Source: JAJXZJ01 sp050012855 (lineage in GTDB: Bacteria > Verrucomicrobiota > Verrucomicrobiia > Limisphaerales > J093). From it: a stretch of 64,000 nucleotides of DNA. Below the pieces are notes generated by a model. That model saw nothing but the letters and a program-made list of their open reading frames with translations. It did not search any database and was not told the DNA's origin. The stretch covers positions 1-64,000 of the forward strand of contig JBEKGJ010000023.1 of assembly GCA_050012855.1 (NCBI GenBank), read 5' to 3'. The position numbers were made by a program, and so were the translations under genes. How positions within the stretch are numbered: position 1 is the first letter of the stretch; the number at the start of each line of letters is the position of its first letter. Positions 9,279-18,155 of this stretch are shown piece after piece.

Positions 9279-10648
9279 CAGAAATCGGTGCGTTTGAGGT
9301 CGCACTCAATGCTCCATCGGGCGGGTTGGTTCTGGCCGGCGAGCGGGGCCTGGATGGATTTGGTGCTGACCTGGCTGAAGAGCGGCTGGCCGTTGACGCT
9401 GGCACGGCTCAGCGATTCATTGAACTCGGTGACCTTGGACTGCTGGTCGGCGCCGACGTTGCCAAAGATCTGGAGCTTCCGGCCACGTTGGAAGCTGAAG
9501 CTGGTGAGGGTGAGCTCCGGGGGCATGGACTCGGAGGTGGCCCGCCAGCAATCGAGGGCGGCAAATTTGAGGTTGACCTGGTCCTGGAGGACAACGACGC
9601 GGGCTTTGAGCTGGAGGGCGTTGGTATAGGCGCCGTGCTGGTCGGCGAGTTGCTGTTCGAGGCCGCCTTTCTGGAAGCCTTTCCACTGGAGGTAACCGAA
9701 ACAGCCCAGCAGGAAGACGAGGTACGCCAGGGCCACGCCGCCAAGTCCCCGCATCCACAGCCGGTCCACGAATTGCTGGCGGTAGCGCACCTGGAATTCA
9801 GGTGGCACCAGGTTCGCGGGCATGGGGCTGGCGGCGGCCAGGGCGGCAACCCGCGCCAGTGGCAGCGGCTCCATGAGCTCGATGGCGCCGACGGCGAGGG
9901 CGCGCAGCGGCGGTTCGAGTTCGGCGGCAAGCGCGGCTTCCGCGACCAGATGCCACCTCGCGTTGGGACTGAACCAGCCCTCCAGTTCGCCCGCCCACGC
10001 GCCCTGTCTGAGCATTTCCACCATCTGGGTGCCGGCCTCGGGCCCGGCGGACAGCCGCAGGAGATCGAGATTTTGGAGCCGGCGCTCGTGCCGCCACGCC
10101 ACCAGGCAAATGATCTGCCCGGCGTCGCTGCGCGGGTAAATCCAGACGCCGTCGTCCAGGTCCGGGGTGGCCAGCAGCTCATGGAGTTGAGGCAGGTCGA
10201 GGCGGTCGGCGAGGTAGCCCAGTCCCTCCAACTCACCCAGGAAGCTCTCGACGCCGGCGCGGTCCGCCAGCAGGACGATTACGGTTTGCGTCCGCCCGTC
10301 CACCGGGGGCAGTGGTTCGAAGGTCCAGACGACCTGGGCCAGCGGCAGGGGCGAAAGCTTCTCGAGCTGGAGTTCAACCATGCCCGGCAGCTCGGCCGGG
10401 TCGCCTGCCGGCAGGTGGATGACGCGGAGGAAGACCTGGTCGGCGGGGAGCCAGGCGACATTAAGCCGCGGTTGCCAGAGGGCGGAGACGGTTTTGACGC
10501 CGAGGCGGGCGCTGGCGGCCTGGGCGGGGGAGACGACACGCTCGGCCAGGAGCTTCGCCTGGTTTCCGTCGCGTCCGAACTGCCAGAGCACGCGGTTTTC
10601 GCCCGTGCGGGCGAGGACATTGCAAAGGTGCCAGCGGGTCAGTTTCAC
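9278..10648 (-). CDS. PilM-PilN/GspL-like fusion protein of the secretion platform
   Basis: The first 290 residues look like a degenerate actin-fold PilM/GspL cytoplasmic domain (VFLRVIHLPAGDPAELPGMVELQLEKLSPLPLAQVVW matches the region where PilM and GspL contact the ATPase). One membrane helix follows (about 300-325, GGVALAYLVFLLGCFGYL), then a PilN-like periplasmic part (LQLKARVVVLQDQVNLKF, SMPPELTLTSFSFQRGRKL). Such a single-chain arrangement is GspL's. It should recruit the ATPase encoded just upstream to the membrane. The GTG start overlaps the ATPase stop in a GTGA. Family assignment by layout and motif resemblance. Confidence 0.75.
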   Translation of the reverse strand: MKLTRWHLCNVLARTGENRVLWQFGRDGNQAKLLAERVVSPAQAASARLGVKTVSALWQPRLNVAWLPADQVFLRVIHLPAGDPAELPGMVELQLEKLSPLPLAQVVWTFEPLPPVDGRTQTVIVLLADRAGVESFLGELEGLGYLADRLDLPQLHELLATPDLDDGVWIYPRSDAGQIICLVAWRHERRLQNLDLLRLSAGPEAGTQMVEMLRQGAWAGELEGWFSPNARWHLVAEAALAAELEPPLRALAVGAIELMEPLPLARVAALAAASPMPANLVPPEFQVRYRQQFVDRLWMRGLGGVALAYLVFLLGCFGYLQWKGFQKGGLEQQLADQHGAYTNALQLKARVVVLQDQVNLKFAALDCWRATSESMPPELTLTSFSFQRGRKLQIFGNVGADQQSKVTEFNESLSRASVNGQPLFSQVSTKSIQAPLAGQNQPARWSIECDLKRTDF

Positions 10649-12447
10649 GGGGCGGGAAGAGCCAGCGTACGCTCGTCGCCCAACAGGGCGGCGAGGTGCT
10701 GCTCGATTTGCGAGACGCGGAGGACTTCCTCGATGGTGGTGACGCCCTGCTCGACCTTGAGCCAGCCGGCCATGCGCAGTGTCTGGGTGCCCTCCTCGAG
10801 CGCTTTCTGGGCGATGGTGCTGGCCGGGGAGCGGTTCATGATGAGCGGCCGGATGGTTTCGGTCACCGCGAGTAGTTCATAGAGGCCCGTGCGTCCCTGA
10901 TAGCCGAGCTGCCGGCATTTATCGCACCCGGTCCCTTTGGAGAACCGGGCCTGGCCGATCTTTTCCTCCGGGAAGCCGATCCGGCGCAGGTATTCCGGCT
11001 CGACGTGCTGTTCGGTGCGGCAATGCGGGCAGAGGGTGCGAACCAGGCGCTGGGCCATGACCGCCTCGACCGAGGAGGCGACGAGGAAGGGTTCGATGCC
11101 CATGTCAATGAGCCGCGTGAAAGCGCTCGCCGCGTCGTTCGTGTGGAGCGTGCTGAACACCAGGTGGCCCGTGAGCGCGGCGCGGATCGCGATCTCGGCT
11201 GTCTCCAGATCGCGGATTTCCCCCACCATCACCACGTTGGGGTCCTGGCGCAGGATGTGGCGCAGCCCCATGGCGAAGGTGAGGCCGATCTCCGGCCGGA
11301 CGGCGATCTGGTTGATGCCTTCGATTTCGTATTCGACCGGTTCCTCGATGGTGATGATGCGCTTGGTCGGATAATTGATCTGCTGGAGGCAGGCATAGAG
11401 CGAGGTGGACTTGCCGGACCCGGTTGGCCCGGTGACCAGGAAAATCCCGTGCGGTTTGGCGATGATGCGCTCGATGATCTGCTGTTCGCGGTCGGGAAAA
11501 CCGAGGTTGGTGAGGGTGATCTTCTTTTTCTCGCGGGTCAACAATCGCAGCGACACGCTCTCGCCATAGACGGTCGGCACGGTCGAAACGCGGATGTCGA
11601 GTTCGGTTTTGCGGATGCGGACGTTGATGCGGCCGTCCTGGGGCAGGCGCTTTTCGGCGATGTTCATCCCGGACATGACCTTGATGCGGGAGATGATCGC
11701 GGACTGGTAGCGCTTGAGGGTTTCGGGCATGGGTGTCTCGTAGAGTATGCCATCAATGCGGTAGCGGATCCGCAGCTTGTCCTCCATCGGCTCGAAATGG
11801 ATGTCCGTCGCCCGGTCCTTGAACGCCTCCCAGATGACCTGGTTGACGAACTTGATCACGCTGGCGTCCTGGTCGCCCTCGGTGATCTCCTTGTTGAAGT
11901 TCATCTCCGGCTCCGCCGGTTCGTCCACGGCGATGCCTTCGAGGGTTTCAGCCCCGACGCCGTAGGATTCCTTGAGCGCCTTCTCGATTTCCTCGCGCGG
12001 GGCGAGCGCGAACTCGACCCGTCCGCGCGCGTCGAACTGAACCGCCCCGAGCATGGCGGGATCAAATGGATCGCTCACAGCCACCTGCAGCCGGCCCTCC
12101 TCCAGCCGCACCGGCATGACCATGTATTGAAAGGCCACCTTGGTCGAAAGTTTGCCGAGCAGCTCCTTGCGGTCCTCCTTGGGCAGGTCCTCGGGCAGGG
12201 CGACGCGCTCGTGGTACGTCCAGCCCAGCGCGGCGGCAAGGCCGCGCAGGAACACGTCCTCGCCCTGGCCGGTCTTCACCGCGTGACGCTTCTGGAGGGT
12301 GGTGAACAGGGTGTCGCGGCGCGCGGGTTCGGTGGTGCCGGGGGCGGCGGGCGGCGGGTTGCGCCACTCCTGCCGCCATCGTTCGAACTCGACGGCGTCA
12401 ATCAGGCCCGCTTGGGCCAGAACGGTTTTGATGGATGGGATTGCCAT
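10645..12447 (-). CDS. Secretion/pilus assembly ATPase (GspE/PilB)
   Basis: Cytoplasmic hexameric motor that powers pseudopilus or pilus assembly. An N-terminal T2SSE_N domain (about 1-170) precedes the ATPase core with Walker A GPTGSGKST (about residue 340), Asp box (TIEEPVEYEIEG), the Walker B region (RQDPNVVMVGEIRD) and the His box (GHLVFSTLHTND). A zinc-binding insert CPHC...CDKC near 471-508 is diagnostic of GspE/PilB rather than PilT. The core starts at the ATG before AIPSIKTVLAQAG, giving 600 residues; an in-frame upstream start would add 12. It heads the operon. No GspF, GspG or prepilin peptidase gene lies in the window, so the machine must be completed from elsewhere. Confidence 0.95.
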   Translation of the reverse strand: MAIPSIKTVLAQAGLIDAVEFERWRQEWRNPPPAAPGTTEPARRDTLFTTLQKRHAVKTGQGEDVFLRGLAAALGWTYHERVALPEDLPKEDRKELLGKLSTKVAFQYMVMPVRLEEGRLQVAVSDPFDPAMLGAVQFDARGRVEFALAPREEIEKALKESYGVGAETLEGIAVDEPAEPEMNFNKEITEGDQDASVIKFVNQVIWEAFKDRATDIHFEPMEDKLRIRYRIDGILYETPMPETLKRYQSAIISRIKVMSGMNIAEKRLPQDGRINVRIRKTELDIRVSTVPTVYGESVSLRLLTREKKKITLTNLGFPDREQQIIERIIAKPHGIFLVTGPTGSGKSTSLYACLQQINYPTKRIITIEEPVEYEIEGINQIAVRPEIGLTFAMGLRHILRQDPNVVMVGEIRDLETAEIAIRAALTGHLVFSTLHTNDAASAFTRLIDMGIEPFLVASSVEAVMAQRLVRTLCPHCRTEQHVEPEYLRRIGFPEEKIGQARFSKGTGCDKCRQLGYQGRTGLYELLAVTETIRPLIMNRSPASTIAQKALEEGTQTLRMAGWLKVEQGVTTIEEVLRVSQIEQHLAALLGDERTLALPAP

Positions 12448-12514
12448 GCCAGAACTGTCGGACAACCGGTTATACAACGCCACCGGGGAAAAGTTGCGCG
12501 GCCGGTGGGCGAAT

Positions 12515-12543
12515 GGGTTGGGTCGGGTTGGGTCGGGACGGGG
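12515..12543 (+). other. Six-tract guanine repeat (G-quadruplex-forming) between divergent gspE and purU
   Basis: Six runs of three or four G, each separated by exactly two bases (TT, TC, TT, TC, AC), lie on the plus strand 48 bp upstream of purU. The pattern is two copies of a decamer GGGTTGGGTC plus a variant. Any four tracts satisfy the standard G3 with short-loop quadruplex rule. The position is the only intergenic space from which both the secretion operon and purU can be transcribed, so an effect on promoter activity is possible but not shown. Confidence 0.7.
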
Positions 12544-12590
12544 ATTTTATGCTTTCCGAGCCGGTCACGGCCGGAGTGTAATGTCTGCCC

Positions 12591-13436
12591 GTGAAGCAGT
12601 TCGCCACGGTTACGGTCATCGGCCGGGACAAGACCGGCGTCATTGCCCGCGTCACCAATTTCCTGTTCGAGCACCGCGCGAACATCGAGGCGCTCGAGGA
12701 ACAGGTTACGCGCGGCCAGTTCAGCATGACCCTCGAGGCCTCCTGGAGGGGCGAGGACTGGCAGCCCGAGCCCGTGCGGCGCGGGTTGGACGATCTGGCC
12801 CGCACGCTGGGCATGGAAATCAAGCTCCGCTACACCGAGCCGCGCCGGCGCCAGCGCTTTGCGCTCATGGTGACCCGCGAACCGCACTGTTTCGAGAGCA
12901 TCATGGCGGAGGCGAAGGCGGGCCGGTTGAAGGCGGAACCGGCCGTGGTGCTGGGCAATCGCCCGGATCTCGAACCGCTGGCCCGGCGGCACGGCCTGCC
13001 GTTCGTGCTGGTCCCCTGGGTGGACCGCCTCGCGGCGGAAAAGCAGGTCCTGGCGGAACTGGAGGAACGCGGGATTGACTTCGTGGTGCTGGCGCGCTTC
13101 ATGAAGATTCTCTCGCCGAACTTCGTGTGGCGCTACAAGAACAAGATCATCAACATCCACCCGTCGCTCCTGCCCAGTTTTCCGGGCCCCCAGGCTTACC
13201 GGCAGGCCTACGAACACGGCGTCAAAATCCTCGGGGTGACCGCCCACTTCGTCAGCATGCATCTGGACGAGGGACCGATCATTGCCCAGGACTGCCTCCG
13301 GGTGCGGCCGGAGATGACCCTGGCGGAGGTGGTGGCGGCCGGCCAGCGTTTGGAGGCGCGGGTGCTCGTCAAGGCGGTGAAGCTTTACCTGGCCAAGCGC
13401 CTTGATGTCTATTGGGGCATCGTCAAGCAAGTGTGA
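12591..13436 (+). CDS. purU: Formyltetrahydrofolate deformylase
   Basis: Hydrolyses 10-formyl-THF to formate and THF, balancing one-carbon pools and supplying formate to purine synthesis. It has an N-terminal ACT domain (VTVIGRDKTGVIARVTNFL, about 1-80) and a C-terminal formyltransferase fold. Catalytic Asn, His and Asp are visible in NIHPSLLPSFPG (about 187-189) and GVTAHFV...DEGPIIAQ (about 226). The usual PurU sequences FMKILSP and NRPDLEPLA are present. At 281 residues it is full length. The start is GTG directly before KQFATVTVIGRD; no ATG fits. It stands alone between the G-tract element and a small stem-loop. Confidence 0.95.
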   Translation: MKQFATVTVIGRDKTGVIARVTNFLFEHRANIEALEEQVTRGQFSMTLEASWRGEDWQPEPVRRGLDDLARTLGMEIKLRYTEPRRRQRFALMVTREPHCFESIMAEAKAGRLKAEPAVVLGNRPDLEPLARRHGLPFVLVPWVDRLAAEKQVLAELEERGIDFVVLARFMKILSPNFVWRYKNKIINIHPSLLPSFPGPQAYRQAYEHGVKILGVTAHFVSMHLDEGPIIAQDCLRVRPEMTLAEVVAAGQRLEARVLVKAVKLYLAKRLDVYWGIVKQV

Positions 13437-13461
13437 ACCGCGGCCCGGCAGCCGCTGGTTT
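13436..13461. terminator. Possible stem-loop terminator after purU
   Basis: Immediately after the purU stop, AACCGCGGC and GCCGCTGGTT can pair around a six-base loop with one bulge. No T-run follows, so if it terminates transcription it would not be a classic intrinsic terminator. Low confidence. Confidence 0.3.
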
Positions 13462-13724
13462 GGCGAGTAGCTACCGGTTTCAGCTCGCTGAACAGCCAAC
13501 CCAGCCAGGAAGAAGCCATCCAGCGGATCTACCTTGTGGACCTTGAGGACCTTGCGAACCTCAAGTTCGGTCGGAGGGGAGATGTACCCACGGCTACTTT
13601 GTCAGCAGCCGCGACCGTAACACCGTAACGTCGAAGCCGTTTCCGCCTTGTCGCGACCAGGCCGCGGTGTATATTTTGCACTGTTCGCCGAGTTCGTCGC
13701 GCGAGCCCTGGGAGAGAAACGATT

Positions 13725-14126
13725 GTGACCGTGGAACCGGAACCGAGGAGGATCGCCGCCGGGACGGAGTTCGTCCCGCGGGATGCCAGTGGGGCGGTGA
13801 AGGTGCTGCCCGCCCGGCGGGCTCTCCGGGTCTGCTTGCTGGCCAGTCTCCTTTGTCTCCCGGGATGCGGCCGGCACAACCCGGCGCCTCCACCGTCGAG
13901 CACCCCCGCACAAGCCGGGGCGGCGTCCCCCAGCGAAGCCCGCAGCTCAACGGAGCTGGCGGAGCTAACCCAGCTTGTCCGCAAGTACGGAGCGGAACAA
14001 CGACAGGCTCCCCACAGTCTGGATGAACTGGTGGCCAAAGGGTACCTGAGCAGCGTGCCGTCCGCGCCGAATGGCAAGCGGTTCGCCATCAACAAAAAAC
14101 TCGAGGTCTATCTGACCGATCGCTAG
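13725..14126 (+). CDS. Small putative lipoprotein upstream of the pseudopilin
   Basis: Not assigned to a named family. It carries a hydrophobic segment ending in LLCLPGCGRHN, a convincing lipobox, then a Pro/Ala/Ser-rich spacer and a compact C-terminal part (ELTQLVRKYGAEQRQAPHSLDELVAKGYL). That part resembles a short domain I recognise from verrucomicrobial proteins near pseudopilins: a helix, then a KGYL turn and a PNGKRF strand. With the GTG used here the signal has a 24-residue leader; a GTG at 13797 would give a textbook lipoprotein signal (KVLPARRALRVCLLASLL) and may be the true start. The pseudopilin gene follows 18 bp downstream, so the two are probably cotranscribed. Confidence 0.6.
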   Translation: MTVEPEPRRIAAGTEFVPRDASGAVKVLPARRALRVCLLASLLCLPGCGRHNPAPPPSSTPAQAGAASPSEARSSTELAELTQLVRKYGAEQRQAPHSLDELVAKGYLSSVPSAPNGKRFAINKKLEVYLTDR

Positions 14127-14144
14127 CCCCCTACAGACCCGCTT

Positions 14145-15080
<936 letters not shown>

Positions 15081-15269
15081 ACTTGGTCCGGAGTTTCGTG
15101 TTCCGGCAGTTGAAGTGATCCACGGCGAAATTGTTCCGCGCATTCCAACGGTGCCGGGCGAGACTCTTCTGCGGGGCGGTTTCTACAAAGATGTCGCGCC
15201 TACGGCGCTGAACCGCGTCCCGACCGGCATTTACCCCATGAGCAGCTCAAAAAAAACAGCTTGGGAGTC

Positions 15270-15590
15270 TTTTGCAGTCGCGCAGGATTTCGCAGCAGGC
15301 GTTCAGGATTTCATGGGAGCACCTGGGATTTCGCGTCAGGAGGTCAGGGCTTCGCGGGGATGACCTGGGACTTTGCGGGAACCAGTCAGGGTTTTACGGG
15401 AACGACCGGGGTTTCACGCGAGGAGTCCACCACTTCGCGGTAAGCCTTCGGGATTTCGCGGGAACCGGCCAGCACCTTGCGGGTGGAGGCCAGGATTTCG
15501 CGGGAGCGGCAGGGAACTCGTCGTTTTCGCCGCGCGGCTCCAGTTGTTTCCCCAGAAATTCGGCTGGAGAAGCGGGCGTTTCACGGGTAA
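15270..15590 (+). repeat. Degenerate 21-bp tandem repeat array in the prepilin-pheT gap
   Basis: The 525-bp gap before pheT holds no convincing gene. From about 15270 a motif close to GGATTTCGCGGGAACC recurs roughly every 21 bases, about a dozen times, with drift (for example GGATTTCGCAGCAGG, GGATTTCATGGGAGC, GGACTTTGCGGGAAC, GGATTTCGCGGGAGC). Twenty-one bases equals seven codons, so all forward frames read as heptads such as QDFAAGV/QDFMGAP and WDFAGTS, but stops and frame changes rule out one long protein. The stretch just before it (15190-15215) contains a TACAAAGATGTCGCGCC-type string that looks like another dispersed repeat. Confidence 0.7.
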
Positions 15591-15605
15591 TTTTCCCGGC
15601 GCGTA

Positions 15606-18104
15606 ATGAAAGTCACCCTGAACTGGCTCAAACAATACGTTGATTTCGACTGGTCGCCCGAAGAGTTGACCGAGCGGCTCACCCTGCTCGGCCTCGAAGT
15701 CGAGGGCGTCCACAAAATCGGCGGCGAGTTCGACGGCATCGTCGTCGCGCAAATTCTCACGAAGGACAAAGTGCCCGCGGCCGACAAGCTCTCCGTCTGC
15801 AAGGTCCATGACGGGAAGGGCGAGCGCACCATTATCTGCGGCGCCCAGAACCATAACGTCGGCGACAAGGTGCCGCTCATCCTGCCGAACTTCGCGCTGC
15901 CGCTGAAGCCCGGCGACAAGGCACCGTTTGTCATCAAGGAACGAAAGGTGTTCGGCATCACCAGCCAGGGCATGATGTGCTCGCCGCAGGAACTCGGGCT
16001 GCCGGACCCAATTGAAGGCTTGCTGATCCTGCCCGGCGACGCGCCGGTCGGAAAACCGTTCGCCGAGTATCTCGGTCGCGCCGGAGGCGATGTCGTTTAT
16101 GACCTCGAAATCACGCCGAACCGGCCCGACTGGAACAGCGTCATCGGCATCGCCCGCGAAATCGCCGCAGTGACGGGAAATGTTCTAAAAACGCCGAGTG
16201 TTCAGGGTTCAGTTTCAAGTGTTCAGTCAGGGCCACTCGAAACTGAAAACTTGAAACTTGAAACTTCCGCCCTCGTCGCGGTCAGGATTGACGACCCCGA
16301 ACTCTGCCCGCGCTACACCGCGCGCGTCATTCGCGGCGTGAAGATCGGCCCCAGCCCGGACTGGCTGCGGTCCGCGCTGGAAAAAGTCGGCCTCCGGAGC
16401 ATCAGCAACGTGGTGGACGTGACGAATTACGTGATGCTGGAATGCGGCCAACCGCTGCACGCCTTCGACTACCATCTCATTGCCCGCGCCGACGACGGCA
16501 CGCCGACCATCGTGGTGCGCCGCGCGCGGGCGGGCGAGAAGTTCACCACCCTCGACGGCCAGGAACGCACGCTGACGGACGAGACGCTGCTCATCGCCGA
16601 CGAACGGAAGGGCATCGCGCTGGCCGGCGTGATGGGCGGACAGAACTCCGAGATCAACGACCGCACGGTGGACGTGCTGCTCGAGAGCGCCTGTTTCAAA
16701 CCGACCAACATCCGCCGCACCTCGAAGACCCTCGGGTTGCGCACCGACGCAAGTTACCGCTTCGAGCGGGGCGCCGACATCGGCATCTCCGACTGGGCCA
16801 GCCGCCGCGCCGCACAGTTGATCCTGGAGACGGCCGGCGGCCAGCTCGACGGCGAGGTGGCGGATGCGTATCCGGCGCCGGCCGAACCGCGGCAGATCAC
16901 GCTGCGACACGCGAAGGTCAACGCGCTGCTGGGCCTCGAATTGAAACCGGGGGAGATCGAATTTTACCTCGGCCAGCTCGGTTTGAAAGTCGCCAGCCGC
17001 AAGCCACGGCCGCTCGAGGCCGCGCCCGCGGCGCCCGAACCGGTCACGCTCCGCATCCCGACCTGGCGCGTGGACTTGAAGCGCGAGGCCGATCTGATCG
17101 AAGAGGTGGGGCGTCTGCACGGCGTGGACAAAATCCCCGCCACGCCGCCGCGCGGCGCGCTCGGCAGCAACGCGTATGACGCGGTGCATGATCAGCTCGC
17201 CGAGGCGCGGCGCATCCTGTCCGGCCTCGGGTTGAACGAGGCGCAGGGCCAGACGCTCATCGCGAAATCCGAGGCGCGCGCCAGCCTGGAGGCGGAGATG
17301 GTTGCGCTGGCCAACCCGCTGAGCGCGGACATGGACGTTCTGCGGCCGAGCCTGTTGCCCGGACTGGTGCACTCGCTCCGCCACAATGTCAGCCATCAGA
17401 CCGAGACGGTGGCCCTGTTCGAGGTTGGGCGCGTGTTCCGGCAGCAGGCCGGGAAAGCGGTCGAACGCCGCCACGTGGCGATCGCCTTGACCGGCCCGCG
17501 GCAACCGGTGTTCTGGAGCGGCGAGGAACGCGGCGCCCGGTTCGACGCCTTTGACCTGAAGGGGCTGGTCGAGGAGTTTCTCGAGCGGTTCGGTCTGCGG
17601 GGCGTACAACTCCAGCGGCGCACCGAGACCACCGCGTGGTTCCTGGAATCCGCGGTCATCAGTCTTGGGGGAAAACTGACGCTGGGCGAACTGGGCCAGC
17701 TTTTGCCGACCCTGGCGCGGCATCACGATCTGCGCGACCCGGTACTGCTGGCCGAGCTGGACCTCGACGAGTTGCTCGTACGCCGCAACGCCAATAAGTC
17801 CTTCAAGGCACTGCCGCAATTCCCCACCATCCGCCGCGACGTGGCGATGATTGTGCCGGAAACGACGACCCACGAAGCGGTGCTCGCGGTGGTCCGCCAG
17901 GCGAAACCGGCCAGCCTCGAGCGCCTCGAGCTGTTCGACGTGTTTCGCGGGAAGCAGGTGCCGCCGGGGCAGAAAAGCCTCGCCTACGCCTTCACCTACC
18001 GGCACACCGAACGCACGCTGACCGACGTCGAAGTGAACGCGGCGCACGAAAAACTGGTGGACCAGTTCAAGCAGCGCCTCGCGGCCGTGGTGCGCGACGC
18101 GTAA
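15606..18104 (+). CDS. pheT: Phenylalanine-tRNA ligase beta subunit
   Basis: With the alpha subunit, encoded elsewhere, it charges tRNA-Phe in the cytoplasm. Domain order is the family standard: N-terminal hexad and EMAP-II-like tRNA-binding domain (about 40-150, VGDKVPLILPN), B3/B4 editing domain (NVVDVTNYVMLECGQPLHAFD), B5 domain (ITLRHAKVNALLGLEL), core (NPLSADMDVLRPSLLPGLVHSLRHN) and C-terminal anticodon-binding FDX-ACB domain (LPQFPTIRRDVAMIVPE...YAFTYRH). 832 residues is somewhat long. Part of the excess is an in-frame insertion near residues 198-220 encoded by a hairpin-forming stretch, described separately. The start ATG follows the 21-bp array directly, so pheT transcription or translation signals overlap or lie within those repeats. 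Confidence 0.97.
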   Translation: MKVTLNWLKQYVDFDWSPEELTERLTLLGLEVEGVHKIGGEFDGIVVAQILTKDKVPAADKLSVCKVHDGKGERTIICGAQNHNVGDKVPLILPNFALPLKPGDKAPFVIKERKVFGITSQGMMCSPQELGLPDPIEGLLILPGDAPVGKPFAEYLGRAGGDVVYDLEITPNRPDWNSVIGIAREIAAVTGNVLKTPSVQGSVSSVQSGPLETENLKLETSALVAVRIDDPELCPRYTARVIRGVKIGPSPDWLRSALEKVGLRSISNVVDVTNYVMLECGQPLHAFDYHLIARADDGTPTIVVRRARAGEKFTTLDGQERTLTDETLLIADERKGIALAGVMGGQNSEINDRTVDVLLESACFKPTNIRRTSKTLGLRTDASYRFERGADIGISDWASRRAAQLILETAGGQLDGEVADAYPAPAEPRQITLRHAKVNALLGLELKPGEIEFYLGQLGLKVASRKPRPLEAAPAAPEPVTLRIPTWRVDLKREADLIEEVGRLHGVDKIPATPPRGALGSNAYDAVHDQLAEARRILSGLGLNEAQGQTLIAKSEARASLEAEMVALANPLSADMDVLRPSLLPGLVHSLRHNVSHQTETVALFEVGRVFRQQAGKAVERRHVAIALTGPRQPVFWSGEERGARFDAFDLKGLVEEFLERFGLRGVQLQRRTETTAWFLESAVISLGGKLTLGELGQLLPTLARHHDLRDPVLLAELDLDELLVRRNANKSFKALPQFPTIRRDVAMIVPETTTHEAVLAVVRQAKPASLERLELFDVFRGKQVPPGQKSLAYAFTYRHTERTLTDVEVNAAHEKLVDQFKQRLAAVVRDA
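16198..16265. repeat. In-frame hairpin-forming insertion inside pheT
   Basis: Seventeen bases at 16211-16227 pair with 16242-16258 with a single mismatch, around a 14-base loop. Flanking TTCAG and GAAACTT units are repeated. It is AT-richer than the surrounding gene and codes for a polar peptide (VSSVQSGPLETENLKLETS) that falls between the EMAP-like and B3/B4 domains, where other PheT proteins have only a short linker. The reading frame is kept. It has the form of a small palindromic element that has entered a coding sequence. Confidence 0.72.
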
Positions 18105-18155
18105 CACCACCTTGAGCATGTAATTGCTGTGTTCTTGGTTTAGGGCATTCGCTGA

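Noticed and set aside
15270..15590. CRISPR array
   Set aside because: The units are contiguous and diverged, about 21 bp, without unique spacers or cas genes.
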